A stretch of DNA of 7,715 nt from DASRSS01 sp035656335 (GTDB taxonomy: Bacteria; Actinomycetota; Actinomycetes; Mycobacteriales; Jatrophihabitantaceae). Shown piece after piece: positions 1 to 5,339 of the stretch. Made by a program: the position numbers and the translations under genes. The notes below the pieces were generated by a model. It did not search any database. It saw only the letters and a list, made by a program, of their open reading frames with translations, and was not told the DNA's origin. How positions within the stretch are numbered: the stretch's first letter is position 1; every line of letters begins with the position of its first letter. The stretch spans positions 1 through 7,715 of the forward strand of contig DASRSS010000266.1 in the NCBI GenBank assembly GCA_035656335.1, written 5' to 3'.

Positions 1-2364
1 GAGGAACGCCGGCGCGCCCGACGGCGTCGTGCCCGCGGCCACCACGGTGTGGTCGCCGGTGAAGTCCGCCGGGATCACGATGGTTGCCGTGGCGGTGCCG
101 GACGCGTCAGCGGTCGCCGTCGCCAGCAGCAGCGGCGTGGAGTAGATGCCGAAGTTGACGGTCGCGCCCGGCGCGAAGCCGGTACCGGTCACGTTCAACT
201 GCTGCCCGGGGTTCGTCGTCCCCGGCACGCCATCCAGCGATCCGTCCGGCGTGCCCGGCACGCTGCCGGGCAGCGCGATGACCGACGGGCAGAACGGCTG
301 GGTGACGCTGGCGGTGTATGTCCAGATCCCCGACGCGTTCACCCAACCCTGCGTCGGCGGGATCTCGTAACCGGCATCGGGCGTCGCCGTCACGGTCAGG
401 CCGGCGACGTGGTACGTGATGCCGCCCTCGTCGAGACCGTCGGTCGGGCTGGTGATGGACGCGGGGCTGTCGAAACCGGTACCCGCGTCGCACGTGCCCG
501 CCGCGGCGGTGACCGCGCGCGGAGCGACACTTACCAGGCAGTCGCCCGGCGACGTCAACGGCACGGTGTAGACCAACGTGCCCTCGCGCCCGGCTGCCCA
601 ACCGGCCGGCAGGTCCTTCTGCCACTGGTAGCCGGACTGCAGGGTCGCCGTCACCGTGGACAGGTCGTTCGCCACCGTGTACGTGACGCCGTTGCCGTCC
701 GCGTCGACCACCGTGGCGGTCGTGTGCGTGCCCGGACCGTTGCACACCGCCTGCGTCACCGTCGGCGCGACCGGCGCCGTGTCGATCAAGCAGGTCGGAT
801 TCGTGTACGTCGGCGTGAAGACCAGGTACTGGTGCTTCGAGCCGTCGTAGAACGCCCAGCCGTCCGGGAGCTCCTTGAGGAAGAAGGTGTACGCCTTCAC
901 CGACTGCTGGATCACCGCGTACAGCTTGCCGTCACGCTCGGCGTAGTGGACGTTCGCCGTGTCCGCAGGCACGGTGAAGTCGTCCAGCACGTTGCCGGTC
1001 TGGTGGCCGTTGCCGTCGACCTCGCAGGTCTCGCTCAGCTGCGGGACGTCCGGCGTCACGTAGACGTTGCAGTCCGGCTTCGCGGCCCAGGTGTGGTGAT
1101 AGGCCGCGACGGCGTCGCCGTTGCTGTCGGTGCCCTTGTCCTGCCACGGCGCGGTGAGGCTGCCCCAGCTGTATCCGGCGTCCAGGGTCGCCTTGATCTG
1201 GAAGCCGTTGTCGTTCGTCGGGAACCACCAGCTGTACGTGATGTGGTCGCCGTCCGCCGGCAGCGAGACCGTCGGCGCGGTCGGCTGGTGGTCGACGCAC
1301 GTCGATTCCGTGAACGTCGGCACCATCGGAACCCGGGTGCACTGGGCACCGGTGAGTTGCGGCAGGACGGTCTCGTCGAACTTCTCGTTCTTCTTGCCGT
1401 CGGCGAACTTGTAGCCCGTCTTCGCGTGCGCCTTGACGCTCGAGTTGCCCACGGCCGACCAGTTGATCTGGTCCGTGTCCGCGGGGATGAACAGCGCACC
1501 GGGTGTCGAGCAGGTCGGCGCGGTCGGCTGCGGTGCGTCCGGGACCGGGATCGTCGTGGTGCAGTCCTTCGTCTGGTCGAAGTTCACCGCGACGGGGGTG
1601 CCGTTCCATGCGGTCGCGGAGACCTGCAGGCTGTGGCTGTCCGCGACGCTCAACTGCTGCGACCAGGAGTAGGACGTGCCGAACGTGGTGTTGACGACCT
1701 GGGTGCCGTCCACGCTGATGGTGACCGTGTTGGGCGACGGGTTGGGATCCACCGCGGGCGTGTCCGTGACGGTGACCGAATCACCCTTGTCCCAACCCGA
1801 GCCGGTCGCGCCACCCTCGCCGAGCCGCACGTGCGGCGGTGCGGTCACGGACGTTGCCGCCGTGGTGTACGCCCACGTCGCGTACCCCAGGAAGATCGTG
1901 GCCCCAAAAACATGAACATATTTCGCATTGCTCGGCGACCACGCGCCGTCCACGCCTGGATCCACGCGCCAGGTCGGCGCATTCGGCTGGGGCACCAGGA
2001 GGTCCCAGGTCTGCGTCCAGTACCACTCGGTGTGCGTGACGGCGGGCGTTCCGGGCTTGGTGGTGTAGCCGGTCAGGTCCACGCTGGCCGCGGTGCAGCT
2101 GAACTGGACGGCCGTTCCACCTTGGCCACCTTGGCCACCTTGGCCACCTTGGCCACCCTGGCCACCCTGACCGCCCTGACCACCCTGGCCGCCGTTGCCG
2201 AAGATGAGTCCGCCATTGCCGCCGTCGCCACCACTGCCGCCGGGCGTACCGGCATTAGCGACCGAATTGGCGGCAACGGTCGAAATCGCGCCCACGCCGA
2301 GAACTGTCGCCAATGCAATTCCCGCCGCGACGGCACGGCGGCGCGACAAATAAAACTTGGACAT
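1..2364 (-). CDS. Large secreted modular surface protein, 3' end beyond window
   Basis: The minus strand is open from an ATG at 2364 to the window edge: 788 codons, no stop. The start gives an export signal: MSKFYLSRRR, then a hydrophobic stretch at residues 11-32 and a likely cleavage after ANA (36-38). The ATG is preceded directly by a G-run and has no textbook Shine-Dalgarno. Residues 39-83 are Gly-rich and end in eight GGQ units. Residues 84-170 hold six Trp. Residues about 172-268 look Ig-like. Residues 285-692 form five modules, each bounded by Cys. Residues 693-788 (motif VTGTGFAPGATV) resemble the TIG/Ig-like domains near the C-terminus of actinobacterial wall-anchored proteins. I infer an extracellular structural or adhesive role; there is no enzymatic motif. 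An LPXTG or membrane anchor could follow outside the window. The family is not recognised by name. Its coherent domains make it the real gene over the Arg-rich plus-strand frame opposite. Confidence 0.88.
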   Translation of the reverse strand, partial: MSKFYLSRRRAVAAGIALATVLGVGAISTVAANSVANAGTPGGSGGDGGNGGLIFGNGGQGGQGGQGGQGGQGGQGGQGGQGGTAVQFSCTAASVDLTGYTTKPGTPAVTHTEWYWTQTWDLLVPQPNAPTWRVDPGVDGAWSPSNAKYVHVFGATIFLGYATWAYTTAATSVTAPPHVRLGEGGATGSGWDKGDSVTVTDTPAVDPNPSPNTVTISVDGTQVVNTTFGTSYSWSQQLSVADSHSLQVSATAWNGTPVAVNFDQTKDCTTTIPVPDAPQPTAPTCSTPGALFIPADTDQINWSAVGNSSVKAHAKTGYKFADGKKNEKFDETVLPQLTGAQCTRVPMVPTFTESTCVDHQPTAPTVSLPADGDHITYSWWFPTNDNGFQIKATLDAGYSWGSLTAPWQDKGTDSNGDAVAAYHHTWAAKPDCNVYVTPDVPQLSETCEVDGNGHQTGNVLDDFTVPADTANVHYAERDGKLYAVIQQSVKAYTFFLKELPDGWAFYDGSKHQYLVFTPTYTNPTCLIDTAPVAPTVTQAVCNGPGTHTTATVVDADGNGVTYTVANDLSTVTATLQSGYQWQKDLPAGWAAGREGTLVYTVPLTSPGDCLVSVAPRAVTAAAGTCDAGTGFDSPASITSPTDGLDEGGITYHVAGLTVTATPDAGYEIPPTQGWVNASGIWTYTASVTQPFCPSVIALPGSVPGTPDGSLDGVPGTTNPGQQLNVTGTGFAPGATVNFGIYSTPLLLATATADASGTATATIVIPADFTGDHTVVAAGTTPSGAPAFL
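289..1512 (-). repeat. Five divergent Cys-bounded protein modules in the surface protein
   Basis: Protein-level repeats with Cys pairs at residues 285/342, 356/432, 447/525, 541/609 and 625/692, separated by Pro/Thr-rich linkers of 14-17 residues. Shared landmarks are a PAD-like turn followed by an aromatic (IPADTDQINW, LPADGDHITY, VPADTANVHY, DADGNGVTY, TDGLDEGGITY) and a later G-Y-aromatic or similar element (KTGYKF, DAGYSW, VKAYTF, QSGYQW, DAGYEI). The DNA is not repetitive, so the duplications are old. Each is probably a small beta-sandwich, with either one disulphide per module or disulphides joining neighbours across the linker. Confidence 0.7.
2117..2188 (-). repeat. Tandem 9-bp repeat encoding (GGQ)8
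   Basis: Eight consecutive 9-bp units, CCACCTTGG-like on the plus strand. The four at 2117-2152 are identical and use CAA for Gln. The other four, 2153-2188, differ slightly and use CAG. They encode Gly-Gly-Gln at residues 60-81, just after an N-G-G-L-I-F-G-N-G-G segment. The unit is a multiple of three, so copy number can change without a frameshift. Confidence 0.9.
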
Positions 2365-2463
2365 TCCCCCACAACCCCGCAAATCCCCAGCGGCCCGGCT
2401 CCCCCACGGATACCGCGCTCAGGGACATGATCACGTAGGGCGGCTGAGTTGTCACATTCAGGT

Positions 2464-2479
2464 GGCAATTCAAATTGCC
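2464..2479. promoter_or_regulatory. AT-rich palindrome, candidate operator
   Basis: GGCAATTCAAATTGCC has two perfect 7-bp arms (GGCAATT / AATTGCC) around a 2-bp centre, 100 bp upstream of the surface-protein ATG. A further AATTGC lies at 2515-2520, 42 bp from the equivalent half at 2473-2478, about four helical turns. Size and symmetry suit a dimeric regulator. Which protein binds is unknown; the neighbouring TetR protein is only a guess. Confidence 0.4.
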
Positions 2480-2540
2480 TAAACCGGACGAAGCCGCACC
2501 GAATCTGGCAAAAGAATTGCGGGCATCGACCGAATTGGGT

Positions 2541-2563
2541 CGGCCGGCGGTTACCGCCGGCCG
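2541..2563 (-). terminator. Strong hairpin after the TetR gene, likely terminator
   Basis: A perfect 10-bp GC-only stem (CGGCCGGCGG paired with CCGCCGGCCG) with a 3-nt TTA loop starts 1 nt beyond the TetR stop codon. No T-run follows, as is common for high-GC actinobacterial terminators. It would stop TetR transcripts from entering the surface-protein gene. Confidence 0.65.
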
Positions 2564-2564
2564 G

Positions 2565-3209
2565 TCAGGATTTGTCGGAGCGGCGGGTGACCAGTCGCGG
2601 CTTGGGCTCCAGGTGCGCCAGGCCGTTCCAGCCGAGGTTGACCAGATGCGCGGCCACCTCGTCGCGCTTGGGCTTGCGCTCCTCCAGCCACCACTGACCG
2701 GTCAGCGCGACCATGCCGACCAGCATCTGCGCGTACATCGGCGCCAGCTTCGGCGACAGGTCTCGGGACGAGAACTCGCGGGACAGGATGTGCTCCACCT
2801 GGCTGGCGATGTCGTTCAACAGCGACGAGAACGTGCCGCCGGTCGAGGCGGCGACGGGCGAGTCACGCGAGAGGATGCGGAACCCGTCCGTCTGCTCCTC
2901 GATGTAGGTCAGCAGCGCCAGCGCGGCCTGCTCGACCAGCTTGCGCGGGTGATCGGCGGACAGCGCCGACGTCAGCCGGTCCAGCAGATCGCTCATCTCC
3001 CGATCCACGACGACGGCGTAGAGGCCCTCCTTGCCACCGAAGTGCTCGTACACGACCGGCTTGCTCACGCCGGCGCGCGACGCGATCTCCTCGATCGACG
3101 TCGCCTCGAAGCCCTTCTCGGCGAACAGCGCGCGCCCGACATCGAGCAACTGCTCGCGCCGTTCCCGTCCGGTCATTCGCACGCGGGGTCTGCCCGCAGA
3201 CTCAGTCAT
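2565..3209 (-). CDS. TetR-family transcriptional regulator
   Basis: A 214-residue protein, a usual TetR length. The N-terminal DNA-binding domain is clear: RREQLLDVGRALFAEKGF, then the helix-turn-helix at about residues 37-57 (TSIEEIASRAGVSKPVVYEHF) and G-K-E-G-L-Y. The rest is the helical ligand-binding/dimerisation domain, with a Trp pair near the end (GQWWLEERKP). Ligand unknown. I chose the ATG at 3209 because the upstream in-frame ATGs at 3227 and 3251 would overlap the dioxygenase start; the ribosome-binding site is weak, so 3227 (220 residues) stays possible. The gene is divergent from tryptophan 2,3-dioxygenase with 16 bp between the starts, so their promoters must interleave. Control of the dioxygenase and itself is a reasonable inference, not shown. 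Confidence 0.92.
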   Translation of the reverse strand: MTESAGRPRVRMTGRERREQLLDVGRALFAEKGFEATSIEEIASRAGVSKPVVYEHFGGKEGLYAVVVDREMSDLLDRLTSALSADHPRKLVEQAALALLTYIEEQTDGFRILSRDSPVAASTGGTFSSLLNDIASQVEHILSREFSSRDLSPKLAPMYAQMLVGMVALTGQWWLEERKPKRDEVAAHLVNLGWNGLAHLEPKPRLVTRRSDKS

Positions 3210-3225
3210 CGGTGAGAATGGTCCC
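3210..3225. promoter_or_regulatory. 16-bp divergent gap with dioxygenase RBS
   Basis: The start codons at 3209 (minus) and 3226 (plus) are separated by 16 bp. The plus-strand GGTGAG at 3211-3216 sits 9 nt before the dioxygenase ATG and can serve as its ribosome-binding site. The gap cannot hold a full promoter, so each promoter lies in the neighbour's coding sequence, or transcripts begin very near the start codon. Confidence 0.5.
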
Positions 3226-3999
3226 ATGACGACACCCGCTACATCGATCACGTACGGCAGCTACCTGCGGCTGGACGATCTGCTCTCCTGCCAGTCCCCG
3301 GAGACGGATCAGCACGACGAGCTGCTGTTCGTGATCATCCACCAGACGTACGAGCTCTGGTTCAAGCAGATCCTGCACGAAACCGCGCTGCTGCAGGAGC
3401 GGCTGGAGGTCGGCAACTCCCCCGGCGCGCTGCACACCGCGCGGCGGATCGCCAAGATCCTTAAGACGATCGTCGGCCAGCTGGACATCCTGGAGACGAT
3501 GACGCCGAAGCAGTTCGCGTCCTTCCGCGGCAAGCTCGGCACGTCCAGCGGCTTCCAGTCGAACCAGTTCCGCGAGATCGAGGCGACGTACGGGCGGCGC
3601 GACTTCACCGTCCCGTCCGGAGACGCGCGGCTGGACGCGGCGATGGAGCGGCGCGCGGTCTTCGACTCGCTGCTGCGGTACTTCGCGACACAGGGCTGGG
3701 AGCTGCCCGCGGAGGCGCTCTACCGCGACCCGAGCACGGCGTGGACCGGGGACGAGGCGATCCAGGCGCTGCTGGTCGAGGTCTACCAGGACGAGACGGC
3801 CGCGCCCGCCGAGGTCTGCGAGGCGCTGGTCGACATCGACGAAGGCATCCAGGAGTGGCGCTACCGACACGTGAAGATGGTCGAGCGGATCATCGGCGCC
3901 AAGATCGGCACCGGTGGTTCCGCAGGCGCCGAGTACCTACGCGCGACGCTGTTCCGTCCGTTCTTCCCGGACCTGTGGGAGATCCGTTCGCGCGTCTGA
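3226..3999 (+). CDS. kynA: Tryptophan 2,3-dioxygenase
   Basis: Haem enzyme converting L-tryptophan and O2 to N-formyl-L-kynurenine, the first step of the kynurenine pathway; cytoplasmic, normally a tetramer. The 257-residue protein carries the family signatures: YLRLDDLLSCQ near the N-terminus, IIHQTYELWFKQ with the distal-pocket His39, KLGTSSGFQSNQFREIE in the substrate region, and WRYRHVKMV with His215, which corresponds to the haem-ligating His. GTGGSAG, the substrate-carboxylate loop, follows at about residues 228-234. It is compact beside the 280-300 residues I recall for other bacterial members, but no core motif is missing. The ATG at 3226 is preceded by GGTGAG; the frame runs further upstream, but that extension would lie over the TetR gene. 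No kynureninase or formamidase gene is next to it; the following gene converges and overlaps by 63 bp. Confidence 0.96.
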   Translation: MTTPATSITYGSYLRLDDLLSCQSPETDQHDELLFVIIHQTYELWFKQILHETALLQERLEVGNSPGALHTARRIAKILKTIVGQLDILETMTPKQFASFRGKLGTSSGFQSNQFREIEATYGRRDFTVPSGDARLDAAMERRAVFDSLLRYFATQGWELPAEALYRDPSTAWTGDEAIQALLVEVYQDETAAPAEVCEALVDIDEGIQEWRYRHVKMVERIIGAKIGTGGSAGAEYLRATLFRPFFPDLWEIRSRV

Positions 4000-4662
4000 C
4001 GCGGACGGGTTGCCTGGCGACCGGTTCCGCGCGAGCCGGTCGCCGACCGCGTCGATGGCCAGCGCCACCGCGATCACGCTGGCGAGCACGAGGAACAGCC
4101 CGCCGATCACGTCCGTCGCGTAGTGGAACTGGGCCGCGATCAGGCCGAGCATGCAGCCGAGCGCGAGCAGCAGCGCCGCGGTGATCCCGCCGCGGCGCAC
4201 GGGCGTCCGGAGCCTGCCGCGCGCCGGACCGAGCAGCACGATCACCACGACGAGCATGACCGAGCCGAAGCCGGCCGTGTGCCCGCTGGGGAACGCGTAG
4301 TACCCGTACAGCCGGCGGTCGACGATCGGCTTGAGCACGTACTCGGTGAGCCCCGCGGCCAGCAGCGGAGCGACCACGGCGAGCACCGCGCCGCGCGCGC
4401 TGCCCAGCGCCACGCAGGCCGCGACGGCCGCGGCGACGAGCAGCGAGACGACCGGCTCGCTGCCGAGGTCAGCGAACCACAGCGCGGTGCTGTAGCCGAC
4501 GTGCGCGCCGAACCAGGAGTCCACGTGGCGATCGAATCCCGTGCCGCCCGTGCCGCCGTGGACGGCGATCGCCAGCGCGAGCAGGCCCGCCGCCGCGCCC
4601 GTCACGATCGCGGTCGCACGCCCGCGGCGCACGCCGTCGATCAGCGCGAAAGAGCGGCTCAT
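3937..4662 (-). CDS. PAP2-superfamily membrane phosphatase
   Basis: A 241-residue polytopic membrane protein with hydrophobic segments near residues 16-34, 70-87, 90-106, 132-145, 159-178 and 185-205. It holds the core of the type 2 phosphatidic acid phosphatase fold: PSGH at 125-128 and FHYATDVIGG with His180 and Asp184. Members remove phosphate from lipid phosphates or undecaprenyl pyrophosphate, or act as related transferases. The first motif is unusual: KPIVDRRLYG keeps Lys111 but lacks the RP of the KxxxxxxRP consensus. The Arg of the third motif (SRxxxxxHxxxD) is replaced by Leu174. Substrate cannot be assigned. The hydrophilic tail (about 207-241, rich in Arg, Glu and Asp) is where the gene overlaps the end of the dioxygenase on the other strand. 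It is divergent from the sigma-factor gene across 47 bp. Confidence 0.88.
   Translation of the reverse strand: MSRSFALIDGVRRGRATAIVTGAAAGLLALAIAVHGGTGGTGFDRHVDSWFGAHVGYSTALWFADLGSEPVVSLLVAAAVAACVALGSARGAVLAVVAPLLAAGLTEYVLKPIVDRRLYGYYAFPSGHTAGFGSVMLVVVIVLLGPARGRLRTPVRRGGITAALLLALGCMLGLIAAQFHYATDVIGGLFLVLASVIAVALAIDAVGDRLARNRSPGNPSASDARTDLPQVREERTEQRRA
4016..4044 (+). terminator. Hairpin downstream of dioxygenase, inside the PAP2 3' end
   Basis: Perfect 9-bp inverted repeat GGCGACCGG / CCGGTCGCC with an 11-nt loop, 17 nt after the dioxygenase stop. It could end the dioxygenase transcript but lies within PAP2 coding sequence and has no T-run, so it may be a by-product of GC-rich codons. Confidence 0.35.
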
Positions 4663-4709
4663 GATCCCGCGAGCCTAAACGCCGGGCCCGTGCGGCCGAT
4701 GAGAAGTCC
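4663..4709. promoter_or_regulatory. Divergent promoter region, PAP2 / ECF sigma
   Basis: This 47-bp gap must contain or overlap both promoters. On the minus strand, TAGGCT (4672-4677) fits a TANNNT -10 element placed so that transcription would start within a few nucleotides of the PAP2 ATG, a near-leaderless arrangement; no good -35 is visible. On the plus strand I find no GGAAC-type ECF -35 element. A weak purine stretch (GAGAAG, 4701-4706) precedes the sigma ATG. Confidence 0.35.
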
Positions 4710-5339
4710 ATGGCCGGGCGTACGGCGGACGACTTCGACGCCACGCTCAAGCGCATGCTGCGTGGCGACGAGGACGCTTTCCGTACCGTTTATCGGGCGC
4801 TGAACCCCGCGCTGGTCCGCTATCTCGGCGCCCTCGTCGGCACCGGGGACGCCGAGGACGTCGCGTCCGAGACGTGGGCGCAGGTGTGCCGCGACCTGCC
4901 GAAGTTCCGCGGCGACGGCGACGGGTTCCGCGGCTGGGTCACCACGATCGGCCGGCACCGTGCGATGGACCACCTGCGTGCGCTGCGGGTCCGCCCCCAG
5001 GCCGCGGCCACCGAGGCGGTCCTCGACCAGCGTCGCGCCCCGGACGAGGCGGACACCGAGGCCCTGGTCGCGATCTCGACCGAGGCCGCCATGGAACTGA
5101 TCCGCGCCCTGCCGCAGGAACAGGCCGAAGCGGTGCTGCTGCGCGTGGTCATGGGCCTGGACGCGAAGTCCGCCGGACGCGTGCTCGGCAAGCGGCCGGG
5201 CGCCGTCCGGACCGCCGCCTACCGGGGCCTGCAGACGCTCGCCGCCACCGTCCAACCCGCTCCGGCGCACCAGGAAATCCCGGCCGCCGGCGCGGCCAGT
5301 GACACTTTCCGGCCGCTGATCGCTGAGGAGGTGACATGA
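4710..5339 (+). CDS. ECF (group 4) RNA polymerase sigma factor
   Basis: A 209-residue sigma-70 family protein with only regions 2 and 4, the ECF architecture. Region 2 spans about residues 20-95: DEDAFRTVYRALNPALVRYL, GTGDAEDVASETWAQV (the DAED-type segment that contacts RNA polymerase), FRGWVTTIGRHRAMDHLR and RVRP. After a short acidic linker, region 4 covers about 115-180: IRALPQEQAEAVLLRVVMGLDAKSAGRVLGKRPGAVRTAAYRGLQTLA, here spread over several helices including the helix-turn-helix that reads the -35 element. It would direct polymerase to a small stress or envelope regulon. The last bases overlap the next start as ATGA, so the two proteins are translationally coupled, the usual layout for a sigma with its inhibitor. 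The exact ECF group is not assigned. Confidence 0.95.
   Translation: MAGRTADDFDATLKRMLRGDEDAFRTVYRALNPALVRYLGALVGTGDAEDVASETWAQVCRDLPKFRGDGDGFRGWVTTIGRHRAMDHLRALRVRPQAAATEAVLDQRRAPDEADTEALVAISTEAAMELIRALPQEQAEAVLLRVVMGLDAKSAGRVLGKRPGAVRTAAYRGLQTLAATVQPAPAHQEIPAAGAASDTFRPLIAEEVT
5325..5334 (+). promoter_or_regulatory. Strong RBS for the sigma partner
   Basis: GAGGAGGTGA lies inside the end of the sigma gene just before the ATG at 5336. It is a near-perfect match to the 16S anti-Shine-Dalgarno and fixes the downstream start. With the ATGA overlap it supports coupled, roughly matched production of sigma and partner. Confidence 0.8.

Larger units (their letters stand above)
2365..2564. promoter_or_regulatory. 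Non-coding upstream region of the surface-protein gene
   Basis: This 200-bp gap lies between the TetR stop and the surface-protein start and should contain the minus-strand promoter of the surface gene. It is less GC-rich than its surroundings. I could not identify a convincing -35/-10 pair. It contains the TetR-side hairpin at 2541-2563 and a 16-bp palindrome at 2464-2479, listed separately. Short frames here have no coding character. Confidence 0.5.

Noticed and set aside
49..2430. 793-residue plus-strand open frame opposite the surface protein
   Set aside because: It is Arg/Val/Gly/Asp-rich with no domains or hydrophobic segments, typical of the antisense of a GC3-rich gene. The minus-strand frame gives a signal peptide, regular Cys modules and Ig-like domains.
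2542..2562. Hairpin as a transposon end or attachment site
   Set aside because: No matching copy, target duplication or recombinase gene is present; its position one base after a stop codon fits a terminator.
2475..3215. 246-residue plus-strand frame over the TetR gene
   Set aside because: It is the antisense of a clear TetR-family protein with a canonical helix-turn-helix; it has low-complexity Arg/Leu/Gln composition and no recognisable motif.
3205..3230. GTCAT / ATGAC inverted repeat between TetR and dioxygenase as an operator
   Set aside because: The two arms are the opposing start codons, both ATGAC because both proteins begin Met-Thr. Five-bp arms with a 16-bp spacer are weak evidence on their own.
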